Positions 9,158-18,834 of a stretch of 64,000 nucleotides of DNA are shown in pieces. The position numbers and the translations under genes were made by a program. Below the pieces are notes generated by a model, which was not told the origin of the DNA, searched no databases, and saw only the letters and a program-made list of their open reading frames with translations. This DNA comes from JADMJV01 sp964649085 (GTDB lineage: Bacteria > Vulcanimicrobiota > Xenobia > Xenobiales > JADMJV01), in NCBI GenBank assembly GCA_964649085.1, contig CAZYPN010000008.1, positions 1 through 64,000 of the forward strand. Reading direction: 5' to 3'. Each line of letters begins with the position of its first letter. The first letter of the stretch is position 1.

Positions 9158-10260
9158 CTTCGGCGGCCGGCACGGGTAGCGGCATCTGACGACACCGGTG
9201 CCGGCCGTAACTCTTCAAAGACGCTCCAGGCTGCCCGAGCCGAGGCCTCCCAGCTGTGAGCGTGCCCCTGAAGAGCCGCCCGGGCCGGGGGGAACTCGGG
9301 CGACAGGGCCATGTCTATTGCCTGCGTCAATTGCTCGGTCGACTCGGGATCGATGGCCCAGGCCGCCTCGCCCAACAACTCGGGCAGCGGACTGTTGCGG
9401 GTGACGATGGCCGGCGTTCCACAGGCTACGGCCTCAAGGGCCGGCAAACCGCAACCCTCTTCGAGCGAGGGCACAACCACCACTCGGGCCCTGCGATACA
9501 GCTGTTTTAGGGCACTATCGTCGCAGTAGCCCAGCGCTTCAATGCGCGGATGCCTGGGAACCAGGTCTCGAGGCCAGCGTCCCACCAGCAGCAGCCTCGC
9601 TTCCGAATGGGAACAGGCCAGAAATGCCTGAAACAGGCGGCCTTCATTCTTGTGGGGTCCGGGCCCGCCCACGTGAACGATCCAGGGTTCTCGGTCTCCG
9701 GCGGGGGCCGGATCGTGAAACAAGGGGTCAACGCCATAGGGAACCAATCCGATTCGCTGCCCGGGCACCCCCAGATAGCGCTGAATTCGCTGCGACTCGC
9801 GCCGCGAACCCGTCAGCACCCGGCAACAGGACCTCAGGGCGAACCACATTTTCAACCGCCTCAACCAGCGCGCGCCGGCGGGCAGTGGATTCAATTTCGG
9901 GTAGGCCTCGGGAATCGTATCGTGAATGGTGGCCACCACAGCGGGGCACCAGAGCGGAAAAAAACTATCGATCGAGGGAAAGAAAAATACGTCGAATCGC
10001 TGGCGCGAAGCCACCTGCGACATCTGCCACATATCCCACAGGGAGCGTCTCTGCTGCAGCGCCTGGTCCTGGCCCCTGCTGGTGGGCACCACAATCCAAT
10101 CAACCTCGAGTTGAGGTTCGTCAGCCGGCCCGTTGCGATCGACAACCAGCGACACGCGGTGTCGGCCACGCTGGGCAGCCAGAGCCCGGCACAGGCTGCG
10201 GGCATAGCGACCGAAACCGCGCGAATTGGTCCAGCAAGTGGCGTCGATGCCCAGATGCAC
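9154..10260 (-). CDS. Glycosyltransferase, GT4-type (GT-B fold)
   Basis: A 368-residue GT-B protein. It opens with HLGIDATCWTNSRGFGRYAR, the glycine-rich acceptor-side loop of GT4 enzymes that act on lipid-linked or polysaccharide acceptors. The C-terminal half has the nucleotide-sugar signature PSLEEGCGLPALEAVACGTP (E-x7-E) followed by SPLPELLGEAA. It transfers a hexose from a nucleotide sugar, probably during surface polysaccharide assembly; the sugar is unknown. The start is the GTG at 10260, 8 bp after the stop of the reductase gene; homology with the paralogue at 11375 supports it. It appears to be co-transcribed with the upstream gene at 10269-11303. Confidence 0.85.
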   Translation of the reverse strand: MHLGIDATCWTNSRGFGRYARSLCRALAAQRGRHRVSLVVDRNGPADEPQLEVDWIVVPTSRGQDQALQQRRSLWDMWQMSQVASRQRFDVFFFPSIDSFFPLWCPAVVATIHDTIPEAYPKLNPLPAGARWLRRLKMWFALRSCCRVLTGSRRESQRIQRYLGVPGQRIGLVPYGVDPLFHDPAPAGDREPWIVHVGGPGPHKNEGRLFQAFLACSHSEARLLLVGRWPRDLVPRHPRIEALGYCDDSALKQLYRRARVVVVPSLEEGCGLPALEAVACGTPAIVTRNSPLPELLGEAAWAIDPESTEQLTQAIDMALSPEFPPARAALQGHAHSWEASARAAWSVFEELRPAPVSSDAATRAGRRS

Positions 10261-10268
10261 GAAACGGC

Positions 10269-11303
10269 CTAGCGCTCCCACTGCCAGCTGACTTGCGGCT
10301 GCAGCGCCTGAAGGAATTCCTGGCAGGCAAAGGCCTGAGCCGTGGTCAGGGCTCCTCCACCGGAGGTGGCTCGGCCTGTGGCCAGCCACTCTGCGGCCAG
10401 GGCCAGGATGGCGGCGGTGGCCTGGTGACAGTCCTGGCCCCGGGCCCACAAACGACGACTCGGGCCGTAGCCTTGTGCTTCCACCACCACCGCAAAAGCG
10501 GGTCCCTGAATCGGAGCGCTGGCAGGTGCCTTGCCTGGCCGAAGGAGGCGCTTGCGAACCCAGCCCAGCAGCCGGCGGAAGCGAGTCTGCAGCAGCTTGC
10601 TGATCAAAGGCCGCAACCACGGAAATACCGGTAACAACCAGGGATGTGGAGCCAGTGAGGCGGCGTTGATCCAGCTGCGAACGGTGGTGACCTGCGAGTG
10701 TCGCGGGACCATCACCACCTCGCCGCAGCCGTAGCGCGCGACCTGCTGCCTGCCAAAAGGCGCGGGAAAAACAAAGTGACCGCCGTCTTTCTCGAAGGGA
10801 ACAGCTCGCCAGGCACCCTGTCGGAACACCACCTCGGCCCCACGCGGAGCGGCGGTAGCAAAGTCCAGACTGTTTCCGGCGGCCCCCTGGGAAAAGCTAT
10901 AGGCCACGATCAGCTCTTCGCAGGGGCAGGCCAGGGATGAGAGACAATCCCCCAGAGAATAATCCACCCCCACCGCCGGCACGATGCAGATACCCGCTCG
11001 CTTTGCCTCAGCGTCGAACCTGTCCAGAACGGATTGAATCTGAGCCTGATCTCCGCAGGCGTCGACATAGTGAAGCCTCTGTTCCAGGCAGCGCTCGATA
11101 ACCTCGTCGATCCGTGGGGTGCAGTTCACCAGCACCCGAATGCCCGACCAGTCCTCACCCCGAACGCCTTCGTCCGATTGGGCCAGCCGAGCCAGTTCCT
11201 GTGGATTTCGCCCACCCAACCACAGCCGCAGGCCTCTGCCACGTAGATGCCGCAACACCAGACCGCCTAAAGCTCCAGAGGCTCCATAGACCAACACGTC
11301 CAC
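10269..11303 (-). CDS. Saccharopine-dehydrogenase-like NAD(P)-binding protein
   Basis: A 344-residue protein beginning MDVLVYGASGALGG, a Rossmann dinucleotide-binding loop (GxxGxxG) at residues 7-13, followed by the second-strand GGRN motif. The middle has the YVDACGDQ segment common in saccharopine-dehydrogenase-like reductases. Such proteins include trans-acting enoyl reductases and unassigned carbohydrate or lipid enzymes, so the reaction cannot be named. It is the first gene of a two-gene minus-strand unit with the glycosyltransferase at 9154-10260 and is divergent from the glycosyltransferase at 11375, with 71 bp between them. Confidence 0.7.
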   Translation of the reverse strand: MDVLVYGASGALGGLVLRHLRGRGLRLWLGGRNPQELARLAQSDEGVRGEDWSGIRVLVNCTPRIDEVIERCLEQRLHYVDACGDQAQIQSVLDRFDAEAKRAGICIVPAVGVDYSLGDCLSSLACPCEELIVAYSFSQGAAGNSLDFATAAPRGAEVVFRQGAWRAVPFEKDGGHFVFPAPFGRQQVARYGCGEVVMVPRHSQVTTVRSWINAASLAPHPWLLPVFPWLRPLISKLLQTRFRRLLGWVRKRLLRPGKAPASAPIQGPAFAVVVEAQGYGPSRRLWARGQDCHQATAAILALAAEWLATGRATSGGGALTTAQAFACQEFLQALQPQVSWQWER

Positions 11304-11374
11304 ACGCCAGAGTTGACGATCGACCGGGCAGGAACCTGCCGATGCCGTGGGAAGCCCGCCCAGGGGAGGCAGTT

Positions 11375-12505
11375 TTGAATATTGGCGTCGAAGCTACCAG
11401 TTGGAGTCTCAAGCGTGGATACGGTCGCTTCGTCAGGGAACTGCTTCAGGCGCTGGTCCCCCACTCCCGACATCAGTTCACCTTCTTCAGCGATGAAACC
11501 AGCGCCGACCATCCGTTTCCACCCGGTGCCCGGGTCCAGCACGTATCCACCCCCCGATCCAATTCACAGGCCACCCTTCGGGGTGGAGTTCGCCCCTGGC
11601 GCAACGTCCTTGCCATGAGTTGGGCCCTCTCCCGGTCCCGACTCGACGCCCTGCTGTTTCCTTCCGACTACGCCTTTGTACCCGTGTTCGGGAAGGCTCG
11701 TCGCGTCGTGGTCATGCACGACATCACCGCTCATCTCTATCCACACCTGACCTTCCAGCATCCCGTCCAGGCCTGGCTCTGGCGCCTCAAGTCGAACCTG
11801 GCCCGACGCCAGGCCCATCAGCTGGTCACCGTTTCCGAGCATTCACGCCGGGGCCTGGCACAACATTTCAAGCTGCCCCCTGAGGACATCCGGGTTGTGC
11901 TTGAAGCGCCTTCCCGGGCTTTCTACCTGAAGCCCGAAGCCCGCCTGCCAGCACGCCTGCCGGCGGGGAAACGCTTTCTCACCTATGTGGGCGGCTTCGC
12001 TCCCCTGAAAAACGTGCCCGCCCTGATCGATGCTTTTGCTCGTCTCATGGACCAGGCTCCCGACCTCGACCTGGTACTGGTCGGCGAACGCCGCAACGAG
12101 TCGTTCTACAGCCAGGTTCAGGCGATCGAGCGCCAGATCGATTCCCTGGGCATGAGCTCCAGGGTGCACTTTACCGGCTTTCTCCCCGACGATCAGGTCG
12201 CCGACCTGCTGAACCTCTCGCTGGCCCTGGTGCTTCCCTCGTGGAACGAGGGCTTTGGCCTGCCGGCCGTAGAGGCGGCGGCCTGTGGCTGCCCGGTGGT
12301 GGCCACCCGCTCCAGCCCCCTGCCCGAACTGCTGGGCGAGGGTGGCCTGTATATCGACCCAGCCAGCCCAGAACAGCTCTATACCGCACTGCTGCAGGTA
12401 ATTTCCGAACCCGCGGGTCGGGGGCATCGAGCCTGGGAAGCCGTTCAAAACCTCCGTTGGGAGCACTCGGCCCGACAACTGGAAGCCATTCTCGAGTCCC
12501 TGTAA
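11375..12505 (+). CDS. Glycosyltransferase, GT4-type (GT-B fold)
   Basis: A 376-residue paralogue of the protein at 9154-10260: it opens NIGVEATSWSLKRGYGRFVR and ends with the donor-site signature PSWNEGFGLPAVEAAACG (E-x7-E) plus SPLPELLGEGG. Family role: retaining transfer of a sugar from a nucleotide donor to a growing polysaccharide. TTG at 11375 is preferred because GGAGG lies 5 bp upstream and the start aligns with the paralogue; an in-frame ATG at 11342 adds 11 residues lacking family character. It begins a plus-strand run of four tightly spaced genes to 15415. Confidence 0.85.
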   Translation: MNIGVEATSWSLKRGYGRFVRELLQALVPHSRHQFTFFSDETSADHPFPPGARVQHVSTPRSNSQATLRGGVRPWRNVLAMSWALSRSRLDALLFPSDYAFVPVFGKARRVVVMHDITAHLYPHLTFQHPVQAWLWRLKSNLARRQAHQLVTVSEHSRRGLAQHFKLPPEDIRVVLEAPSRAFYLKPEARLPARLPAGKRFLTYVGGFAPLKNVPALIDAFARLMDQAPDLDLVLVGERRNESFYSQVQAIERQIDSLGMSSRVHFTGFLPDDQVADLLNLSLALVLPSWNEGFGLPAVEAAACGCPVVATRSSPLPELLGEGGLYIDPASPEQLYTALLQVISEPAGRGHRAWEAVQNLRWEHSARQLEAILESL

Positions 12506-12507
12506 AA

Positions 12508-13674
12508 ATGAAGTTTCTTCACGTGACGACCTTCTATCCGCCCTATCACTTCGGCGGCGATGCCGTTTACGTGCAACGCCTGGCCGAGCTGCTGGCGAGC
12601 AGCGGCCACGAAGTCGATGTCGTCCACAGCCTGGACGCCTACCGACTGATGGGAGGGGCTGTTCGTTCCAACCCCGAGTCAGCCCGGGTGCATGTCCATC
12701 AGCTCAGCAGCGCCACGCCGCGGCTTTCGGCCCTGGTCACCCATCAACTCGGACATCCCTTGCCCTACCGAAGCCAGCTGACTTCGATCTTTCAGAAAAA
12801 CTACGACGTCATCCACTTTCACAACATCTCGCTGCTCGGTCCGGCCATTCTGGGCTACGGGCGCGCACGCAAGGTGTACACCACCCACGAACACTGGCTG
12901 ATCTGCCCCATGCACGTGCTCTGGCAGTTTCAGCGCCAGGTGTGCCAAAAGCCCACCTGCCTGCGCTGTGTTCTGCAAGCGCGACGCCCCCCCCAATGGT
13001 GGCGCTACACCCCCTGGCTCAAACAGTGTTGTCGTCATGTCGACCTGTTTCTGGCCCCCAGCGAGTCCACGGCCCGCCGCCATCAGGCTGAGGGAATTGA
13101 ACAGAACTTCCGAGTGCTGCCCCTGTTCGCGCCGGAACCCCAACCCGGCCCAGTCCAGCTGCAGCTGCAGCGGCCCTACTTTCTCTATGTGGGCCGGTTG
13201 GAACGGCTGAAGGGACTGCACACCCTGATCCCTCATATGGAACCTCTCGACGCCGACCTCGTCGTCGCTGGCGACGGCCCTCAGGAGCCAGAGCTGCGGC
13301 GCCTGGCCGCCGCCAACCCGCGCATCCACTTCTTGGGCTGGCAAAGCTCCCAGCAGCTGGCCGGGCTCTATCCCCAGGCCCGCGCGGTAGTGGTGCCGTC
13401 GCTCACCTACGAAACCTTTGGAACCGTAATCCTGGAGGCCTTTTCTTATGCCACGCCCGTGCTGGCCTCGCATCTGGCGGCTCAAGCCGGAGCCATCCAA
13501 CAGAGCGGCGGCGGCTTCGTCTATCACAACAGCAGCGAACTGACCCAGCAGCTCGCCGCCTTGAGCGCTGATCCCCAGCAAGCCAGGCTGCTGGGAGCCC
13601 GCGGCTACGAAGCCTATCGAAAACTCTGGACGCCGCAACAACACCTCAAGCAATACCTCAGCCTGGTATCGTGA
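12508..13674 (+). CDS. Glycosyltransferase, GT4-type
   Basis: A 388-residue GT-B enzyme. The N-terminus KFLHVTTFYPPYHFGGDAVY holds the Gly-rich acceptor loop of GT4 proteins. A Cys cluster in the middle (CPMHVLWQFQRQVCQKPTCLRC, residues 132-153, shown here as its four cysteines' span) is seen in a known subgroup and may bind a metal. The donor motif is PSLTYETFGTVILEAFSYATP (E-x7-E). It starts 2 bp after the previous stop and its own stop overlaps the next start (GTGA), so it is part of a coupled polysaccharide operon. Substrate unknown. Confidence 0.85.
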   Translation: MKFLHVTTFYPPYHFGGDAVYVQRLAELLASSGHEVDVVHSLDAYRLMGGAVRSNPESARVHVHQLSSATPRLSALVTHQLGHPLPYRSQLTSIFQKNYDVIHFHNISLLGPAILGYGRARKVYTTHEHWLICPMHVLWQFQRQVCQKPTCLRCVLQARRPPQWWRYTPWLKQCCRHVDLFLAPSESTARRHQAEGIEQNFRVLPLFAPEPQPGPVQLQLQRPYFLYVGRLERLKGLHTLIPHMEPLDADLVVAGDGPQEPELRRLAAANPRIHFLGWQSSQQLAGLYPQARAVVVPSLTYETFGTVILEAFSYATPVLASHLAAQAGAIQQSGGGFVYHNSSELTQQLAALSADPQQARLLGARGYEAYRKLWTPQQHLKQYLSLVS

Positions 13675-14369
13675 CCATTTTGATGTATCACGGCTTGCTC
13701 GGAGGTGGCGCGCCTCACCTCGAGCGCCACCAATTCGTGGAGCAACTGGAGCACCTCGCCCGCAGTGGGCGCTCGGTCGGCCCTCTGCATCAGCGCCCCC
13801 AGATAGCGCTGACCTTCGACGACGGCTACCGCGATCTGCTGGAGGTGGCTGTTCCCCTGCTGGAGGCCCGCCATTGGAAGGCCACCGTATTTCTCACCTG
13901 CGACGGACTGAACCAGCTGCAGCCCCAGCATATGGCGCCAAAACCGCTGCTAGACTGGGAGGCGGCTCGACAATTGGTCAAACTGGGCTGGGAAGTGGGT
14001 TGTCACACCTGGAGTCACCGCGACCTGACCCAAATCCCTCGGCAAGACTGGCATCGAGAAGTGGTTGAAAGCCGAGAGCACCTGCAGCAACAATTGGGCG
14101 TGCCAGTAGAGAGCTTCGCACCACCCCTGGGGCGCTTTCCAGAGGGACTCATGCCCCTGTTGACCCCAAATTACCAGCGGGCCGTGGGAACGCGCCTGGG
14201 CCGTTGCCAGAACAACACCAACCCCTATGAATTACCTCGAATCGAAATGTGGTACTACCGCGATCCGCATCAATGGAGCAAATTCCTTCAGGGGCAGGGG
14301 GAGAGTTACCTTCGCTGGCGCAGGTGGCTGCGAGCCTTACGTTACAGGCTGTGGGGAGGAAGTCCATGA
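13671..14369 (+). CDS. Polysaccharide deacetylase (NodB homology)
   Basis: A 232-residue NodB-domain protein. Visible catalytic motifs are TFDDGYRD (motif 1, catalytic Asp plus metal Asp) at about residues 46-53 and HTWSHRDL (motif 2, H-x3-H metal ligands) at about 116-123. Family function is metal-dependent removal of N- or O-acetyl groups from surface or cell-wall sugars. No signal peptide is present, so it probably acts on a cytoplasmic intermediate or is membrane-associated otherwise. The GTG start overlaps the upstream stop and the stop overlaps the following ATG. Confidence 0.85.
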   Translation: MTILMYHGLLGGGAPHLERHQFVEQLEHLARSGRSVGPLHQRPQIALTFDDGYRDLLEVAVPLLEARHWKATVFLTCDGLNQLQPQHMAPKPLLDWEAARQLVKLGWEVGCHTWSHRDLTQIPRQDWHREVVESREHLQQQLGVPVESFAPPLGRFPEGLMPLLTPNYQRAVGTRLGRCQNNTNPYELPRIEMWYYRDPHQWSKFLQGQGESYLRWRRWLRALRYRLWGGSP

Positions 14370-15415
14370 GCGTCGGAATTGCCGTGATCGGAGCCGGGGT
14401 CGTCGGCCGGATGCGCTGCAACACCATTGTTCGCCATCCGGGCGCAAAGCTGTTGGCCGTCGTCGACCCCGACGCGTCGGCAGCTCGTCGCGCGGCCGGC
14501 TCCTCGGGAGCCCGCTGCCTGGCCCACCATTCGGAAGTGATGGGCCACCCCGAAGTGCAGGCCGTGGTGGTGTCCAGCCCGGCCCCTCTGCACACTGCCA
14601 TGGTGGTCGAGGCCCTGCAGGCCGGCCACGATGTCCTCTGCGAAAAGCCCCTGGCCACCCGGCTCGAAGATTGCCTGCACATTCGCCAGGTCGCGCGCAG
14701 CTGTAGCCGCACCCTGGGAGTGGGGTTCAATCACCGTTATTTTCCAAGTTTTCAGTCGCTGAAGCGGGCTGTAGCCAGTGGACAGCTGGGCCAACTGCAA
14801 CACGTGCGGGCCCTGACGGGCCACGCCGGCCTGGGAGAGTTTCGCGCCGACTGGATGTATCAAGGTGAGTTGTCGGGTGGGGGGGCAATGATGGACAACG
14901 GCATTCACCTCACCGACCTGATCCGTCATCTGGTAGGACCCATCGCCGAGGTCTATGGCACGGCCAGCAATCAGGTCTGGCAGGTGCCCGGTTCGGAAGA
15001 CTGTGCAGTGGCCCTGATGAAAACCGAGAGCGGGCTGCCCATCGCCTACCATGCCACCTGGGGCGAGTGGAAAGGCTACAGGCTCGGGCTGGAAATTTAT
15101 GGCACCCTGGGGCTGATGCGTGCTTCCTATGCTCCCATGCTCACCCTGGAGGCCCGGCCCGGGAAAGGACGCGGCTGCCAGCGCTGGAACCTGTATCCCT
15201 GGGTCAACTTGAGAGAGAAACTTCGAGGCTGGGAAACCACGGCCGAGCAAGCATTTTTTGAAGAACTGGACGATTTCCTCAGGGCCCGACAAGGAGGCCC
15301 CTGGGGGGCCCTGGCCGATGCCGACGCCGGCGTGGCCAGTCTTCAAGTCGCTCAGGCGCTGTATCAAAGCCAGCGTCAAGGCCAACCGATTCGCCCGGAC
15401 TCCCTCAAGGGCTGA
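14366..15415 (+). CDS. Gfo/Idh/MocA-family sugar oxidoreductase
   Basis: A 349-residue NAD(P)-dependent oxidoreductase: Rossmann loop VIGAGVVGRM at residues 7-16, the CEKPLA motif (lysine of the conserved EKP) at about 92-97, and the catalytic-domain segment GGGAMMDNGIHLTDL containing the conserved D-x3-H pattern. Such enzymes oxidise or epimerise nucleotide sugars or inositols. Position at the end of a glycosyltransferase/deacetylase operon suggests it makes or modifies a sugar for that polysaccharide. ATG 14366 is preceded by GGGGAGGAAG and overlaps the preceding stop (ATGA). Confidence 0.85.
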   Translation: MSVGIAVIGAGVVGRMRCNTIVRHPGAKLLAVVDPDASAARRAAGSSGARCLAHHSEVMGHPEVQAVVVSSPAPLHTAMVVEALQAGHDVLCEKPLATRLEDCLHIRQVARSCSRTLGVGFNHRYFPSFQSLKRAVASGQLGQLQHVRALTGHAGLGEFRADWMYQGELSGGGAMMDNGIHLTDLIRHLVGPIAEVYGTASNQVWQVPGSEDCAVALMKTESGLPIAYHATWGEWKGYRLGLEIYGTLGLMRASYAPMLTLEARPGKGRGCQRWNLYPWVNLREKLRGWETTAEQAFFEELDDFLRARQGGPWGALADADAGVASLQVAQALYQSQRQGQPIRPDSLKG

Positions 15416-15471
15416 CGAACTGTCTATATGCTGTTCACGACCGCAAGGCTTGACCGAGGGATAACAAAGAC

Positions 15472-16176
15472 GTGAGTAGCACGAATTCCGCCCGCCGCTT
15501 CGCCGTCATCACGGCGGCCGGCCAGAGTAGACGCATGGGTGGCACCGACAAACTTATGCTGCCCATCTTTGGCAAGCCCTTGCTGCTGCATACGGTATCC
15601 TTGTTCGCCCACTGGGAAGAACTCGAGGCCCTGGTAGTCACGGTCAGTCCGGGGCGCGAGCAGGAAATCAGCCAACTGTTGGGCGGCCTGCCCCGACAAC
15701 CACGGGTAGTCACCGGTGGGCAAGAGCGCCAGGACTCGATTCGCCTGGGGCTCAGCGACATCGAGCGACATTTTTCTCCGGGCCCAGAGGATACCGTGCT
15801 CATCCACGACGCCGCCCGGCCGTTGGTCGACACCGCACTCTTTCGAGCGCTGCTGGCCGAACTGGAGCAATGCGACGGAGTGCTGCCTGCCCTGCCGGTG
15901 CGCGATACGGTCAAGCGCGTCGAAGGCTCGTGGGTCACAACCACCGAGGATCGCGAAACCCTGCGGTTGGTGCAAACTCCCCAGGCCTTTCGCTTCCAGT
16001 CCATTCTGGGATGGCATCGCCGGGCCCACGAAGAAGGCTACCTCGGAACCGACGATGCCAGCCTGGTCGAGCGTTACGGCGGTCGCGTGCGCTGGATCCC
16101 CGGTCCGATCTACAATTTGAAGGTGACGGTTCCGGAAGATATCGCCCTGCTTGGCGAACTGACGCGCCAGCCTTAG
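15472..16176 (+). CDS. ispD: 2-C-methyl-D-erythritol 4-phosphate cytidylyltransferase (IspD)
   Basis: A 234-residue cytidylyltransferase of standard length. The CTP-binding loop is AAGQSRRMGG near residue 15, followed by DK, with VLIHDAARPLV around residue 105 and the C-terminal LKVTVPEDIALLGEL. It converts MEP plus CTP to CDP-ME, the third step of the MEP isoprenoid pathway in the cytoplasm. No other MEP gene is adjacent. The GTG start at 15472 fits the family N-terminus. The 56 bp upstream contain no convincing promoter or ribosome site. Confidence 0.92.
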   Translation: MSSTNSARRFAVITAAGQSRRMGGTDKLMLPIFGKPLLLHTVSLFAHWEELEALVVTVSPGREQEISQLLGGLPRQPRVVTGGQERQDSIRLGLSDIERHFSPGPEDTVLIHDAARPLVDTALFRALLAELEQCDGVLPALPVRDTVKRVEGSWVTTTEDRETLRLVQTPQAFRFQSILGWHRRAHEEGYLGTDDASLVERYGGRVRWIPGPIYNLKVTVPEDIALLGELTRQP

Positions 16177-16224
16177 CCCGAGTCAACGCCAGGGCCAGAC
16201 CTGCCCTCCCTTGAAGCCCTGCAG

Positions 16225-17871
16225 GTGAGTATTGCGTGGTTGGAGGTCCTGGGTGGCGCGGGGATGTTCCTGTTTTCCTTGCGCTATCTTACCCGCCAGC
16301 TCCAACGCGGACTGTCGTGGCGCGTGCGAGGCTGGCTCGACGCCGCGCTGCGCACACCCTTTCACTGCCTGGTTATGGGTTTTCTGGGCAGCCTGCTGCT
16401 CCAGGTCAGCTCAATCACGCTGTTTGCGGCCATGGGCCTGCTGGCCAGCCGCTGGATTCGCCTCGAGCAGGGCTTCTATCTGGCCCTGGGTGCCGGTGTG
16501 GGCAGCACCGTCGGTGCCTGGTATGCCGGACCCCAGGTCTTTCACTGGGGCCCGGCGGTGGTTGGGGTTTCCAGCCTGTCGCTGGCGCTGGTTCGGCGCA
16601 CCCGTTGGCGCGAGGGCATCGCCGTCGTCATGGCCGTGGGTTTTGCACTGTGGGGGCTCCATCTGCTGAACGGCGCTCTCAGTCCTCTGGCAGCCCAGGA
16701 GGTTGTGCCCTTGCTCCACACCCTGGAAGGTGGCTTGACGATGCAATTTCGGGCCATCCTGGTGGGTTCACTGCTGGCCCTGGCCACCCAGTCGGCCACG
16801 CTGGTGGTGGGGCTGGCCACCGCCCTGGCCCAGCAAAACTCGTTGCCGTATGGTCAGGCCGCCAGCCTGATCCTGGGGGCCAATCTGGGCATTACCCTGG
16901 CCCCTCTGTTCGCCGCGCTGGAATATCCTGCGCTGGTGCGCCGGTTGGCCCTGGCCTGGCTGCTGCAGGCCCTGATGGGTGTAAGCCTGACCTGGTTCTT
17001 TTTCCCCGGATTTCTGCGCGCCGTCGACCTGGCCGTTCCCGGTTCCCCGGAACAGCAACTGCAACACCACCTGGCCGCAGTCCACACCTGTTTCAACGTA
17101 CTCAGCCTGATCTGCTGGGGCTTCTTTCCCGGGCTGGTTCTGCGTCCGGTGGTCAAGCTGATCCCCAACGGTGCCGCTGGCGAGCCCGAACTGGCTCCGG
17201 TGGTGCGCCGACTGTTGCAGCGCAGTCCGGCTCGTGCCAAAGAAGAGGCCGAACGACAGCTGCGACACCTGGCCACGCGTCTGAAAGAAATGCTGGAAGA
17301 GATCGTGCACGGTCTCTCTCAGCGAGGAACCCAGAAACGCGAAGCCGCACTCGACGACCTGATGGCCGAAGAGCGCCAGTTTCGGGGGGGGCGCGAAACC
17401 CTGCTCGACCTGGCCAGAGCGGGGTTGCGCGAAGAAGCTACTCGAGAAGAATCGAGCGCCCAGCTACGCCGCCTGATTCTTTTGGAGCAGGTCTTTCGAC
17501 ACGCCTCCGAACTTCGGCTCACAACGCTGACGTCGGTTCACCAGGCCTTGCCCGAGCCCTTGCAGTCGCTCTGCCAGCAGCAACTCGCCCCCCTGTTCGA
17601 CCAGCTCTGGCTTTGGGGGCTGGGGGCGGCCGCTGAAGTGGAGCAGCCATCGATCATCGATCCCTTTCTCGAGCAACTCCACCTGGCCACCTGTTCCGCC
17701 TGGGGACATGGAGAACTCGATGATGAGGGCCGACAGTGGCTCTTCGACTTCTACCTGGGGGTCAGAAACTTGCTGCAAGCCATGGAGGAAGCGGCCGAAA
17801 TGAACCGGCGAGCCGACTCAGGCAATCGTGGCCTGGACCACGGCACAGGTGAGAGCACCCACCAGAGCTGA
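16225..17871 (+). CDS. Na+/phosphate cotransporter family protein with C-terminal PhoU-like domain
   Basis: A 548-residue protein. The N-terminal ~300 residues have about eight hydrophobic segments and the duplicated family signature (LLLQVSSITLFAAMG, and later LATQSATLVVG with LILGANLGIT), typical of NptA/SLC34-like Na+/Pi symporters. The C-terminal ~230 residues are helical and charged, resembling PhoU bundles in the longer bacterial members. It should import phosphate or a related oxyanion using the sodium gradient. Its 3' 54 bp overlap the convergent Pit-type gene. GTG 16225 is chosen from the position of the first membrane segment. Confidence 0.85.
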   Translation: MSIAWLEVLGGAGMFLFSLRYLTRQLQRGLSWRVRGWLDAALRTPFHCLVMGFLGSLLLQVSSITLFAAMGLLASRWIRLEQGFYLALGAGVGSTVGAWYAGPQVFHWGPAVVGVSSLSLALVRRTRWREGIAVVMAVGFALWGLHLLNGALSPLAAQEVVPLLHTLEGGLTMQFRAILVGSLLALATQSATLVVGLATALAQQNSLPYGQAASLILGANLGITLAPLFAALEYPALVRRLALAWLLQALMGVSLTWFFFPGFLRAVDLAVPGSPEQQLQHHLAAVHTCFNVLSLICWGFFPGLVLRPVVKLIPNGAAGEPELAPVVRRLLQRSPARAKEEAERQLRHLATRLKEMLEEIVHGLSQRGTQKREAALDDLMAEERQFRGGRETLLDLARAGLREEATREESSAQLRRLILLEQVFRHASELRLTTLTSVHQALPEPLQSLCQQQLAPLFDQLWLWGLGAAAEVEQPSIIDPFLEQLHLATCSAWGHGELDDEGRQWLFDFYLGVRNLLQAMEEAAEMNRRADSGNRGLDHGTGESTHQS

Positions 17872-18834
17872 AGCGGGAATGGTGAATACCCAGGCTCCCA
17901 GGATGCTTTTTGCCACACCCCAGCGCACGGCAGAAACCCGCTTACTGGCTCCCACGCCCATGATCGAACCGGTGATCACATGGGTGGTCGAGAGCGGCAT
18001 GCCAAAAGAAGCGGTGGTGTGCAAAAGAAACGACGAGGTCATGTCGGCAGCAAAACCGTGCACGGGCTGCATTTTAAAGATCTTTCCGCCCATGGTCTTG
18101 ATGATCTTCCAGCCGCCGGCCGAGGTGCCCAGCGCAATCATCAGGGCGCAGGCCACTTTCACCCAGAGCTGCACCTTGAAGTCGGATTGGATTCCGGCCG
18201 TGAACAGCGAGAGAGTGATGATGCCCATCACCTTCTGAGCATCGGCCATGCCGTGAGAATAGGCCATCAGCGCGGCAGAAACCCGTTGCATGGTGCGAAA
18301 GCGCCGATTGACCAAACTTGGTCTGGGCTTGGCCAGATGCAACCCCCAGAGAATGGCGGCCATCAGCAGGTAGGCACAGAAAATGGCACAAATCGGCGCT
18401 ACCAGGCCGGGCAGCACGACCTTCTTCAGCACATTCATCCACTGCACACCGTTGCTCAGCGACCCCACGTGGTAAGAAACCGCCCCGATAATGCCCCCCA
18501 CCAGCGCATGGGACGAGGACGAAGGCAGTCCCCACCACCAGGTCAGCAGGTTCCAGATCAGCGCCCCCACCAGGGCCGAAAACACGACGGATTGTTCACC
18601 CACGACAGCCGGATCGACGAGACCTCGGGCCATGGTAGTGGCTACCGCCTCGTGGGCGAAGGCTCCGGCAAAGTTCAGCAAACCTGCCATAATCAGGGCC
18701 TGACGAGGACTGAGGGCCCGAGTGGAAACCACGGTGGCGATGGCGTTGGCGGCGTCGTGAAAGCCGTTGACATAGTCGAAGGCCAGAGCGATGACCACCA
18801 CCAAAATGAGGAGCAGGGTGATGCCCTCAGGCAT
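17818..18834 (-). CDS. pit: Low-affinity inorganic phosphate transporter, PiT family
   Basis: A 338-residue membrane protein with the duplicated PiT signature: FDYVNGFHDAANAIATVVST at residues 19-38 and the later GMPLSTTHVITGSIMGVG. About ten hydrophobic segments are seen. The family imports phosphate, or metal-phosphate complexes, driven by the proton gradient. The ATG lies within the last 8 bp of the upstream DUF47 gene, an arrangement common for pit and its accessory protein. Its 3' end overlaps the convergent Na+/Pi symporter gene by 54 bp, so two unrelated phosphate importers sit back to back. Confidence 0.93.
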   Translation of the reverse strand: MPEGITLLLILVVVIALAFDYVNGFHDAANAIATVVSTRALSPRQALIMAGLLNFAGAFAHEAVATTMARGLVDPAVVGEQSVVFSALVGALIWNLLTWWWGLPSSSSHALVGGIIGAVSYHVGSLSNGVQWMNVLKKVVLPGLVAPICAIFCAYLLMAAILWGLHLAKPRPSLVNRRFRTMQRVSAALMAYSHGMADAQKVMGIITLSLFTAGIQSDFKVQLWVKVACALMIALGTSAGGWKIIKTMGGKIFKMQPVHGFAADMTSSFLLHTTASFGMPLSTTHVITGSIMGVGASKRVSAVRWGVAKSILGAWVFTIPASALVGALTCAVVQATIA